Shown here: in pieces, positions 1 to 6,389 of the stretch
How the letters are laid out: the number at the start of each line of letters is the position of its first letter
Position numbering within the stretch: the first letter of the stretch is position 1
The notes under the pieces: model-generated
The model's database searches: none
What the model was told of the DNA's origin: nothing
Seen by the model: only the letters and a program-made list of their open reading frames with translations
Position numbers and translations under genes: made by a program
Source: JBCDIQ01 sp039024295
Lineage (GTDB): Bacteria > Bacteroidota > Bacteroidia > J057
Assembly: GCA_039024295.1 (NCBI GenBank)
Contig: JBCDIQ010000120.1
Location: 1-14,373 of the forward strand
DNA length: 14,373 nucleotides
Direction of reading: 5' to 3'

Positions 1-747
1 AAAATATCTGAATTAAATTCTGAGCTTGCTTCTTTGGAGCAATCAGTGAACCAGCTTCACGCTCGTGATAATAGTTTCTATCGGAGTATTCTCGATAAGG
101 ATCCCATATCAACCGGCATTTGGAATGGTGGTACCGGTGGTACTGCCAATTTGGAAAATGCATCCGATCCTGAGGTACTTGTAGAGGCAGAAAAAACACT
201 TGATGTACTTAAGCACAAAATTGCCCTTCAAGGCAAAAGCTTTGATGTACTGGTCAAGACTTGGGCTGGACGCCAAAATGAATTGGCACACATTCCTGCA
301 ATCAAGCCTGTTCCCGGTCGTCTGATTTCAGGATTTGGCATGCGGATGCACCCGATTCAACTGATTCGTAAGATGCATACAGGTATTGATATGGAGGCTC
401 GCACCGGGACGAAGGTTCACGCTACTGGTGATGGTATTGTTAAATTTTCCGGTGTAAAGAGCAACGGCTATGGTATTCATATCGACGTTGACCACGGGTT
501 TGGATATGTGACCAAATATGCCCATTTATCCAAATTGATAGTGAAGCAAGGGCAGCGAGTGAAGAGAGGTGAAGTGATCGGCCTCTCAGGTAATACTGGC
601 CTTTCTAAAGGACCACACTTGCACTATGAAATTGTAAAAGATGGAAAGAAAATCAATCCAATTGATTATTTCTACAAAGATGTAGATCCTCAAAGCTACA
701 TCAAGCTTCGTAAAGAGGCCCTTGTAGAAAATGAGTCCATGGATTAA
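1..747 (+). CDS. M23 family peptidoglycan endopeptidase (5' truncated by window edge)
   Basis: This is the C-terminal part of a LytM/peptidase M23 zinc endopeptidase, a family that cuts peptide cross-links in peptidoglycan at the cell envelope. The frame is open to base 1, so the true start lies outside the window; a TTG at 34 is internal to the open frame and probably not the start. Counting from that TTG, the first ~80 residues are polar, helical and coiled-coil-like, as in Bacteroidota M23 proteins with an N-terminal membrane anchor and coiled coil. The peptidase domain spans roughly residues 93-215. It has the HxxxD motif HTGID (115-119), YAH (162-164) and the HxH motif HLH (195-197), so the zinc ligands and catalytic histidine are present and the enzyme should be active. 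A terminator-like hairpin follows the TAA stop. Substrate specificity cannot be read from the sequence. Confidence 0.9.
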   Translation, partial: KISELNSELASLEQSVNQLHARDNSFYRSILDKDPISTGIWNGGTGGTANLENASDPEVLVEAEKTLDVLKHKIALQGKSFDVLVKTWAGRQNELAHIPAIKPVPGRLISGFGMRMHPIQLIRKMHTGIDMEARTGTKVHATGDGIVKFSGVKSNGYGIHIDVDHGFGYVTKYAHLSKLIVKQGQRVKRGEVIGLSGNTGLSKGPHLHYEIVKDGKKINPIDYFYKDVDPQSYIKLRKEALVENESMD

Positions 748-770
748 TAAAGTCTTTTTCTAACTTATAT

Positions 771-813
771 TGCCGGTCAAGCTTTTCCGTGAGGAAGTTT
801 GCCCGGCATTTTT
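771..813 (+). terminator. Rho-independent terminator after the M23 gene
   Basis: An outer stem TGCCGG (771-776) pairs with CCGGCA (803-808). An inner stem TTCC (785-788) pairs with GGAA (793-796) around a GTGA loop. A run of five T follows at 809-813. It lies 24 bases after the M23 stop and ends 17 bases before the next start, so the peptidase transcript probably ends here. The interrupted stem makes it moderate in strength. Confidence 0.6.
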
Positions 814-830
814 GATGAACACCTATCGTT

Positions 831-1160
831 TTGGCAGCAGAGTTAATTCCCAAACAATATTACACCATTGGTGAGGTCGCCAAAGAACTCGACCTGACCA
901 CCTCTTTGATTCGTTACTGGGAAACAGAATTTAAAGAGATCAATCCCAAAAAGAACCGGAAGGGGAACCGGGTTTATACCCCCAAAGACATTGAAGTATT
1001 GAAGAAGATTAAGTACCTGCTCAAAACAAAGAAATACACCATCAAAGGAGCCCAGGAGCATCTGCGCACTGGAGAGGCGAAAATAGAGCAGGAAATCCTG
1101 GCGATGGAGACCTTAATTAAAGTGAGGGGATTTCTGGAAGAATTAAAAGAATCTTTGTAA
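831..1160 (+). CDS. Short MerR-family transcriptional regulator
   Basis: A 109-residue protein that is nearly all MerR-type winged helix-turn-helix DNA-binding domain. The helix-turn-helix is at residues ~11-35 (YTIGEVAKELDLTTSLIRYW) and the wing and second helical part at ~36-80 (NRVYTPKDIEVLKKI). A short C-terminal helix (~85-109) could form the antiparallel dimerisation coil. No cysteine-rich or ligand-binding effector domain follows, so a metal- or drug-sensing role is not supported and the signal is unknown. TTG at 831 is chosen because an in-frame TGA lies just upstream at 816 and no ATG or GTG gives the complete domain. It follows the M23 gene on the same strand, but the hairpin between them suggests separate transcription. 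Family assignment is firm; target genes are unknown. Confidence 0.85.
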   Translation: MAAELIPKQYYTIGEVAKELDLTTSLIRYWETEFKEINPKKNRKGNRVYTPKDIEVLKKIKYLLKTKKYTIKGAQEHLRTGEAKIEQEILAMETLIKVRGFLEELKESL

Positions 1161-1198
1161 ACTTGCAATCCCTTTGACAAAAGGACATTTTACGTTGG

Positions 1199-1273
1199 CG
1201 GGATGTGGCTCAGTCCGGTTAGAGTGCTCGTCTGGGGGGCGAGAGGTCGCCAGTTCGAATCTGGCCATCCCGA
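1199..1273 (+). tRNA. tRNA-Pro (anticodon GGG)
   Basis: A complete 75-base cloverleaf can be folded by eye. The acceptor stem is CGGGATG (1199-1205) with CATCCCG (1266-1272), a perfect 7 bp match, and the discriminator is A1273. The D stem is GCTC/GAGT. The anticodon stem is CTCGT (1227-1231) with GCGAG (1239-1243), enclosing the loop CTGGGGG with anticodon GGG at 1234-1236. The T stem is GCCAG/CTGGC around TTCGAAT. C1-G72, A73 and G37 are typical of proline tRNAs. CCA is not encoded (CTT follows), so the end must be added by nucleotidyltransferase. It reads codons CCC and CCU. It begins 38 bases after the MerR gene and may be co-transcribed with it. Confidence 0.95.
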
Positions 1274-1278
1274 CTTAG

Positions 1279-1313
1279 AAAGCCTTGACACAGCCTGTGT
1301 CAAGGCTTTTTTT
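1279..1313 (+). terminator. Strong Rho-independent terminator after tRNA-Pro
   Basis: A perfect 12 bp stem, AGCCTTGACACA (1281-1292) with TGTGTCAAGGCT (1296-1307), closes on a three-base GCC loop and is followed by T residues at 1308-1313. Flanking A/T bases extend the pairing. It ends the tRNA transcript. It also lies 11 bases beyond the stop of the convergent pyrF gene; on the minus strand the hairpin is followed only by a weak T-rich stretch (TTTCT), so termination from that side is possible but less efficient. Confidence 0.92.
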
Positions 1314-1324
1314 AATTGATAAGA

Positions 1325-2131
1325 TCAAGTGTAGGGAGCCATTTCTTGTTGCAATGCCGCCGCTGCTTCGCCAGCTGCGTGTGCAAAATTCGCTCCCTGG
1401 GAAGCATATATGATTCCCCGACTGGAATTGATGAGAAGCCCTCCTCCTGAATTTACCCCATGCTGACAGACGGCATGTAGATCACCGCCCTGGGCACCAA
1501 TACCTGGCACCAGGAAAAACGAATTAGGTGCCTGTGTACGGATTTCGGCCATCTTATTCGTTTTGGTTGCACCTACCACAAACCCAACATCTCCGGGGTA
1601 TTCGTTGTCCCACGTTTGCCCCATCCGTAATACGCGTTCGTAGAGCATTTCCTTCCCATCACAGTGATACTGAAAATCTGCCGCACCAGCATTGGAAGTA
1701 AGGCCCAATACAAATGCCCATTTCCCTTCTTGCTCCAAAAATGGCGTTACTGCGTCTTTCCCCATATAGGGAGAGACGGTAACAGAATCAAAGGAGTAGG
1801 TTTCAAAAAAGGTCTTGGCGTACATCTTTGCGGTGTTGCCAATATCTCCCCGCTTTGCATCAGCGATGGTAAATACGTCCTTGGGCAAGTAGTCCAGTGT
1901 TTTTTTTAGGCTTTCCCATCCTTTAGGACCAGCAGCTTCGTAAAAAGCAAGGTTGGGTTTGTAGGCCACAGCAAAAGGAAGTGTGGCATCAATGATAGCT
2001 TTATTAAATGCAAAGATGGGGTCTGGAGCCGAATGAAGATGTTCCGGAATCCTGCGAACATCCGTGTCCAACCCTACACAGAGAAAAGAAGACTTAGCCT
2101 TGATGAGAGAGGAAAGCTGATCAGGGAACAT
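1325..2131 (-). CDS. pyrF: Orotidine 5'-phosphate decarboxylase (PyrF, group 2)
   Basis: Converts OMP to UMP, the last step of de novo pyrimidine synthesis, in the cytosol. The catalytic motif ADAKRGDIGNTA lies at residues ~90-101 (Lys93, Asp91 and Asp96 in the DxKxxD pattern), and LDTD (21-24) and AYKPN (56-60) are further active-site elements. VPGIGAQGGDL near the C-terminus fits the phosphate-binding loop. At 268 residues it matches the longer group 2 form. The frame continues upstream to an ATG at 2248, but those 39 extra residues are basic and low-complexity and would cover the whole divergent promoter region; the ATG at 2131 gives the usual N-terminus (LSSLIKAKSSFLCVGLDTD). It is divergent from mqnC with a 117-base gap and convergent with the tRNA terminator. 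Confidence 0.93.
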   Translation of the reverse strand: MFPDQLSSLIKAKSSFLCVGLDTDVRRIPEHLHSAPDPIFAFNKAIIDATLPFAVAYKPNLAFYEAAGPKGWESLKKTLDYLPKDVFTIADAKRGDIGNTAKMYAKTFFETYSFDSVTVSPYMGKDAVTPFLEQEGKWAFVLGLTSNAGAADFQYHCDGKEMLYERVLRMGQTWDNEYPGDVGFVVGATKTNKMAEIRTQAPNSFFLVPGIGAQGGDLHAVCQHGVNSGGGLLINSSRGIIYASQGANFAHAAGEAAAALQQEMAPYT

Positions 2132-2208
2132 GTTTTCAATTTTTACTGAAACCTTTGAATTCAGGATCAGTTTAAATATAGAATGGCGAATATATGACTT
2201 TAAAGTTG

Positions 2209-2216
2209 TAAATTTG
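2209..2216 (+). promoter_or_regulatory. Bacteroidota-type -7 promoter box before mqnC
   Basis: TAAATTTG matches the Bacteroidota -7 consensus TAnnTTTG exactly and lies 32 bases before the mqnC ATG, in the pyrF-mqnC divergent region, giving a predicted leader of roughly 30 bases. I see no good TTTG at the -33 position, so the call rests on one box. The minus strand holds only a weaker candidate for pyrF (TATATTTA at 2180-2173). Confidence 0.45.
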
Positions 2217-2248
2217 TATCGCCAAAATGAGACCTTAAATTTCCCCAC

Positions 2249-3394
2249 ATGACGGCCAAATTATTGCAAAAAGCCCAGAACCTGGAATTCCTTAGCCTTG
2301 AAGAAGGTATGCACCTTTTTCATCAGGCACCAACAGCGGACCTCATGCGTGTGGCGCATGAAATCCGTAAAATTAAAAAGGAGGGTACCAATGATATTGT
2401 TACCTGGCAGATTGACCGGAATGTGAACACCACCAATGTGTGTGTGGCAAATTGTAAGTTCTGCAATTTCTTCGTGCCTCCGACAGCAAAATTTGCAGAC
2501 CGGGCCTATGTAACAGATGACGATACCTACAAGCGAAAAATAGACGAAACCCTTGCGTTAGGTGGTGACCAACTCCTCCTTCAAGGAGGCCATCACCCCC
2601 ATCTGGGCATTGAGTTTTACGAAGAAACCTTCAGTAAGCTAAAAGGATGGTATCCAGAGATACGCCTACATGCACTGGGGCCTCCAGAAATTGTTCATAT
2701 CGCTGAGTTATCAAATCTCACGTATCGTGAAACCCTTGAACGTCTGGTAACAGCAGGTATGGACTCCATGCCAGGGGCAGGAGCCGAAATTTTGGATGAC
2801 CGGGTAAGGCACCTCATCTCGAATGGAAAGTGTAGTGGGGAAGAATGGCTGGAGGTAATGCGGCAAGCACATCAGATTGGACTGACTACCAGTGCCACGA
2901 TGATGTTTGGTCACATTGAAACGGTAGAAGAGCGTTTTGATCATTTGGTTCGAATCCGAGCAGTACAAGAAGAACGCCCGGCAGGTACCAATGGCTTCAA
3001 AGCGTTTATTGCATGGCCTTATCAAGATGATGGCACCTTGCTGAATCGGGTAAAAGGCATTCGAAACACGGTAACAGCAGATGAATATATCCGGATGGTG
3101 GCTATCAGTCGGATTATGTTGCCAAACATTGAGAATATCCAGGCATCCTGGCTCACAGTTGGGTTCAAGGTTGCCCAAATCTGTTTATATGCCGGTGCCA
3201 ATGACCTAGGCTCCATCATGATTGAAGAAAATGTCGTGTCCGCAGCTGGTGCCCCTTATCGTCTGACAGCCGAGAGCATTCAGAAGATTATCTTAGATGC
3301 AGGCTACACCCCCAGGCTCCGAAACCAGTTGTACGAGTTTCGCGAAACGCCCCTTGCATTGGAAGGGAAAATCCTCCAACCTATTGCTGCCTGA
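2249..3394 (+). CDS. mqnC: Cyclic dehypoxanthinyl futalosine synthase (MqnC), radical SAM
   Basis: A 381-residue radical SAM enzyme of the futalosine route to menaquinone. MqnC cyclises dehypoxanthine futalosine to the spiro compound that later becomes the naphthoquinone ring. The [4Fe-4S] motif CxxxCxxC is at Cys65, Cys69 and Cys72 (CVANCKFC). Other motifs typical of MqnC, not MqnE, are IDRNVNTTNVC (55-65), LLLQGGHHP (109-117) and HALGPPEI (141-148), where MqnE usually has KAFTAVEI. ATSATMMFGH-like and NIQASWLTVG segments follow. Length is normal for the family. It opens a plus-strand group, and its TGA overlaps the ATG of the epimerase gene by one base (TGATG), which suggests translational coupling. 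No other mqn gene is in the window. MqnE is the only serious alternative. Confidence 0.88.
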   Translation: MTAKLLQKAQNLEFLSLEEGMHLFHQAPTADLMRVAHEIRKIKKEGTNDIVTWQIDRNVNTTNVCVANCKFCNFFVPPTAKFADRAYVTDDDTYKRKIDETLALGGDQLLLQGGHHPHLGIEFYEETFSKLKGWYPEIRLHALGPPEIVHIAELSNLTYRETLERLVTAGMDSMPGAGAEILDDRVRHLISNGKCSGEEWLEVMRQAHQIGLTTSATMMFGHIETVEERFDHLVRIRAVQEERPAGTNGFKAFIAWPYQDDGTLLNRVKGIRNTVTADEYIRMVAISRIMLPNIENIQASWLTVGFKVAQICLYAGANDLGSIMIEENVVSAAGAPYRLTAESIQKIILDAGYTPRLRNQLYEFRETPLALEGKILQPIAA

Positions 3395-4533
3395 TGCGTC
3401 ATGTGCTTTACCTTAGCGGCACTAGAGCAGACTATGGCCTGATGCGCCACTGTTTGAACCACTTGAAGGTTCACCCTCAGCTGAAGCTGTCCATTGCTGC
3501 CACAGGAATGCACTTGATGGAAACATTTGGGTATACAGTAGAAGAAATTCTGGCAGATGGCCATGACGTTCTTAAGCTTTCTGCGACCTATGAACAAGAT
3601 GATCCCGCTGCTATGGCCCGGTTTGGTGCCAAATTCTCCGGTCAATTGGTAGAACTATGCATGGACCTAAAGCCAGATGCCCTGTTGTTACTAGGAGATC
3701 GTGCTGAAATGTTGTCAGGGGCTACCGTGGGTACTTATCTGGGGATTCCTACAGCCCATATCCACGGAGGTGAGCTGAGCGCAACAGTTGATGAGGCTGC
3801 CCGGCATGCCATTACCAAGTTATCCCATTTACATTTTGCTGCCACAACGGAAAGCAGGGATCGCCTGCTAAAGTTGGGAGAAGAACCCTGGCGAATTACC
3901 CTGAGTGGTGGTCCAGGGCTGGATGGCATTGGAGATGATGTGTACTCCAGGCAGGAAGTTGAAGCAGCAACAGGCCTTCAGCCAGGTGAGTACTTTGCCC
4001 TGGTGCTCCAGCACCCGGTAAGCCACCAGATAGAAGTTGCACCTGCTCAAATAACAGCTACCCTGGAGGCAGTGAAAGCAAGTGGTCTTGCGGCAGTGGT
4101 GATTTACCCCAATGCCGATGCTGGCGGACGCGCCATGATAGATGTGATTGAGCAATATCGACAGCTTGACCATGTGCATATCTTTCCTCATGTGCAAAGG
4201 AAGTTGTTCTTGAGCCTGATGAAGCACGGAGCGGTAATGGTGGGAAACTCCAGCGCGGGAATAATCGAAGCAGCCTCCTTTCATTTGCCAGTGGTAAATG
4301 TGGGGCAGCGCCAAGCGGGTCGCCAACGGGCAGCTAATGTCGTCGATACGGATCCTGTTCAACAGGAAATTTTACTGGCCATCAAAAAGTGCTTGGAAGA
4401 TCAAACCTTCCTGCTAAACTTGCAGCAAGTCACCAATCCCTATGGAGATGGCCATGCGGCCGAAAGAGTCGCTGAAAGACTCGCCTCCTTCGAAGTAAAC
4501 GAGCGTTTGTTACAAAAAAGGATGACGTATTAG
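3394..4533 (+). CDS. NeuC-like hydrolysing UDP-N-acetyl-sugar 2-epimerase
   Basis: A 379-residue GT-B-fold enzyme of the UDP-GlcNAc 2-epimerase family (WecB/NeuC). The N-terminus SGTRADYG (8-15) is the NeuC/LegG form, distinct from the GTRPE of WecB. GDRAE (101-105), HIHGGE with VDE and RHA (122-139), NADAGG (240-245), VGNSSAGI (283-290) and NVGQRQAGR (302-310) are the conserved nucleotide and sugar site motifs. NeuC enzymes release UDP and form ManNAc for sialic acid; LegG acts in the same way on a diacetamido-trideoxy sugar in legionaminic acid synthesis. The family is secure but the substrate cannot be told. It overlaps mqnC by one base and lies before an acyltransferase and a sugar aminotransferase, supporting a surface-glycan role. 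Its stop codon lies at the beginning of a degenerate repeat. Confidence 0.85.
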   Translation: MRHVLYLSGTRADYGLMRHCLNHLKVHPQLKLSIAATGMHLMETFGYTVEEILADGHDVLKLSATYEQDDPAAMARFGAKFSGQLVELCMDLKPDALLLLGDRAEMLSGATVGTYLGIPTAHIHGGELSATVDEAARHAITKLSHLHFAATTESRDRLLKLGEEPWRITLSGGPGLDGIGDDVYSRQEVEAATGLQPGEYFALVLQHPVSHQIEVAPAQITATLEAVKASGLAAVVIYPNADAGGRAMIDVIEQYRQLDHVHIFPHVQRKLFLSLMKHGAVMVGNSSAGIIEAASFHLPVVNVGQRQAGRQRAANVVDTDPVQQEILLAIKKCLEDQTFLLNLQQVTNPYGDGHAAERVAERLASFEVNERLLQKRMTY

Positions 4534-4584
4534 GTGTAAGGCATAAGGTGATAGGTACTAGGTCTTTGGTATGAGGTTGGTGAT
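4531..4584 (+). repeat. Degenerate TAGGTnn short tandem repeat
   Basis: About seven or eight imperfect 6-8 base units follow each other: TAGGTG, TAAGGCA, TAAGGTGA, TAGGTAC, TAGGTCT, TTGGTA, TGAGGT, TGGTGAT. The first unit contains the TAG stop of the epimerase gene. The stretch occupies half of the 98-base gap before the acyltransferase gene. It has no strong hairpin. Its role is unknown; it may be a slipped-strand expansion or a dispersed intergenic repeat. Confidence 0.5.
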
Positions 4585-4631
4585 TCTGCGACATACTGTT
4601 GATTTATCCTATTCCTTGTTAAATTTCTCGA

Positions 4632-5054
4632 ATGGCAGATAATCGATTCAAAAACTGGGCACCACCAGAAATAGAAGATGGTATACCCACCCGTTGGAAT
4701 TGGGTGGTACAACATGTGACAGGTCTTGAGCTTGAGCCTTACACCGATATCGGCGCTTTTACCTACATCAATGCTCGTTATGGTGTCACCTTGGAAGAAT
4801 GGGTTCAGATAGGGAGCCATTGTTCGATTTACAGCCACAGTACCATTGATGGCAAGCAAGGTAAGGTTACGTTGAAGCGAAACGCCCGGATTGGTGCTCA
4901 TTCCGTGGTGATGCCTGGTGTGACAGTAGGTAAAAATAGCATAGTCGGAGCCTTCAGCTTTGTGAATCGTGACATTCCAGACAATGTCATTGCGGTAGGC
5001 CAGCCTGTACGTATCGTTCGACCGTTAACAGAAGAAGAAAAGCATGAAAACTAA
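4632..5054 (+). CDS. Left-handed beta-helix (hexapeptide repeat) acyltransferase
   Basis: A 140-residue protein made mostly of a left-handed parallel beta-helix, as in acetyl-CoA-dependent sugar O- or N-acetyltransferases. Hexapeptide-type turns are visible from residue ~38 to ~115: IGAFTYINARYGV, VQIGSHCSIY, ARIGAHSVVM, VTVGKNSIVGAFSFV, then IPDNVIAVGQPVRIV, the usual closing turn (IPxNxIAxGxPAR). Histidines near 58 and 62 and at ~89 are candidate catalytic bases. It lacks the N-terminal NAD-like domain of PglD/NeuD proteins and is shorter than WbpD, so the exact acceptor is open. Its stop overlaps the start of the aminotransferase gene by 11 bases, so the two are co-translated. The likely role is acetylation of an amino sugar for the cell surface. 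Confidence 0.8.
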   Translation: MADNRFKNWAPPEIEDGIPTRWNWVVQHVTGLELEPYTDIGAFTYINARYGVTLEEWVQIGSHCSIYSHSTIDGKQGKVTLKRNARIGAHSVVMPGVTVGKNSIVGAFSFVNRDIPDNVIAVGQPVRIVRPLTEEEKHEN

Positions 5055-6159
5055 GATGCAAATTCCCTTGTCCCAGCCATTTATTGGTGAGGAAGAAATA
5101 GAAGCCGTACTCAAGGTAATGCGTTCCAGCCGGTTAAGTATCGGACCTCAACTGGAAGCATTTGAACAAGCTTTCGCAGAATTATTCAATGTTCCCTATG
5201 CAGTCGCTTGTAATTCTGGTACCTCTGGTCTGCATATGGCCATTCGGGCATTTGGTATCAAAGATGGAGATGAGGTGATTACCTCGCCATTCTCCTTTAT
5301 TGCTTCGGCTAACTGCATCTTATTCGAGCGTGCCAAACCAGTATTTGTTGATGTGGAACAGGAATCCTTCAATATGGACCCAGCATTGATTGAAGCTGCA
5401 ATTACTCCACGTACCAAAGCAATTTTGCCCGTACATGTATTTGGCCAAAGTGCGGATATGGCAGCGATCATGGACATTGCTAAACGTCACAACCTACGGG
5501 TTATTGAAGATGCCTGCGAAGCGCCTCTTGCCTTGCACAACGGACAAATGGCAGGGACTTTTGGAGATTGCTCCGTGTATGGGTTTTACCCGAATAAGCA
5601 GATGACCACCGGTGAAGGTGGAATGGTTATCACTGCGGATGAAGAGGTCTATAAAATGTGTAAGAGCCTCCGAAACCAAGGGCGTGGTGACAGTTTGCAA
5701 TGGCTTTCTCACGCACGTTTGGGCTACAACTACCGCATCAATGAATTGACCGCAGCAATAGGGACTGTGCAAACGCGCAAGCTGCCCGCCATCATTGAGC
5801 AGCGTAAACAAGTTGCCAATTGGTACCTGGAAGCACTAGCAGATACCCCTGGCATTATCTTGCCCAAGGAAAAAGAAGGCAACGTCCATTCCTGGTTCGT
5901 ATTTGGAGTTCGGGTAGATGCCGCCCGAAGGGATACCCTGATTGAGCAGCTTAACGCCGCCGGTGTGCAAAGCAAAGCCTACTTTTTCCCTTGTATCCAT
6001 TTACAGGAGTTCTACATGAGGGACTTCGGCTATAAAATGGGAGACTTCCCCAAAGCCGAACAGCTCAGCAACGAAATGTTGATTCTTCCCTTCTTTACCC
6101 AGATGACCCATGAACAAGTGATGTATGTCGTGGAGACGTTTAAGGAGTTGTTGGGATAA
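5044..6159 (+). CDS. DegT/DnrJ/EryC1-family sugar aminotransferase
   Basis: A 371-residue PLP-dependent fold type I aminotransferase of the kind that adds an amino group to a nucleotide keto-sugar. The N-terminus IPLSQPFIGEEEIEAV is the usual substrate loop. NSGTSGLHMA (57-66) binds the PLP phosphate, EDAC (155-158) holds the aspartate that contacts the PLP ring, and FYPNKQMTTGEGG (181-193) contains the Schiff-base Lys185. GYNYRINELTAAIG and the C-terminal half are complete. The ATG at 5044 overlaps the acyltransferase gene; an ATG at 5056, two bases after that gene's stop, would also give a normal N-terminus (MQIPLSQP), so the start is uncertain by four codons. With the preceding genes it resembles the aminotransferase, acetyltransferase and hydrolysing epimerase steps of legionaminic-type sugar synthesis. 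That link is inference. Confidence 0.88.
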   Translation: MKTKMQIPLSQPFIGEEEIEAVLKVMRSSRLSIGPQLEAFEQAFAELFNVPYAVACNSGTSGLHMAIRAFGIKDGDEVITSPFSFIASANCILFERAKPVFVDVEQESFNMDPALIEAAITPRTKAILPVHVFGQSADMAAIMDIAKRHNLRVIEDACEAPLALHNGQMAGTFGDCSVYGFYPNKQMTTGEGGMVITADEEVYKMCKSLRNQGRGDSLQWLSHARLGYNYRINELTAAIGTVQTRKLPAIIEQRKQVANWYLEALADTPGIILPKEKEGNVHSWFVFGVRVDAARRDTLIEQLNAAGVQSKAYFFPCIHLQEFYMRDFGYKMGDFPKAEQLSNEMLILPFFTQMTHEQVMYVVETFKELLG

Positions 6160-6293
6160 CTATTGGGTATTTGTTTGTATGAACAACAGGTTTTCAATGC
6201 TATTTCTATTGAGGAATATGTATGGTGGCGTGAAAATTTGAGGACTTTTTTCAGTGTCTGTATTCTCTTTTTTCATATAAATAAAGCGAATCA

Positions 6294-6323
6294 ACTCTCT
6301 TTTTTTGTATAAAATAAGAGAGT
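6294..6323. repeat. Inverted repeat ahead of nuoB
   Basis: ACTCTCTT (6294-6301) and AAGAGAGT (6316-6323) are perfect reverse complements around a 14-base A/T-rich loop in which TTTT and AAAA can pair further. No T-run follows on the plus strand, so it is not an obvious terminator for the aminotransferase gene ~135 bases upstream. It could be an operator or a weak terminator. Confidence 0.5.
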
Positions 6324-6327
6324 AAGC

Positions 6328-6357
6328 GTTTTGATTTTGTCAAAACCTATAAGGTTT
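6328..6357. repeat. Two abutting palindromes upstream of nuoB, ending in AAACCTATAAGGTTT
   Basis: GTTTTGA (6328-6334) pairs with TCAAAAC (6340-6346) around a TTTTG loop. Sharing bases with it, AAACCT (6343-6348) pairs with AGGTTT (6352-6357) around ATA. The second palindrome runs into the proposed -33 promoter element of nuoB, so binding or folding here could affect transcription. The AAACCTATAAGGTTT form resembles short palindromes that, from general familiarity, recur between genes in Bacteroidota; no second copy is seen in this window. Confidence 0.5.
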
Positions 6358-6385
6358 GCCAAGGGTTAAAAAGACCGTAACTTTA
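6355..6385 (+). promoter_or_regulatory. Bacteroidota sigma-type promoter for nuoBC
   Basis: TTTG at 6355-6358 (the -33 element) and TAACTTTA at 6378-6385 (7 of 8 positions of TAnnTTTG) are separated by 19 bases, the spacing of the Bacteroidota primary sigma promoter. The -7 box ends four bases before the nuoB ATG, so the predicted transcript begins at or within a few bases of the start codon, implying a leaderless or nearly leaderless mRNA. The rest of the 230-base gap from 6160 is A/T rich with hairpins and no gene. Confidence 0.55.
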
Positions 6386-6389
6386 CGCT

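Noticed and set aside
1161..1198. Promoter directly before the tRNA (TTTGACA and TACGTTGG)
   Set aside because: The two elements are only 14 bases apart and the -7-like box touches the tRNA's first base, so transcription could not begin properly ahead of the tRNA; co-transcription with the MerR gene is as likely.
2711..3178. 155-codon open frame on the minus strand inside mqnC
   Set aside because: It is entirely antisense to a strongly conserved radical SAM gene, with no family resemblance.
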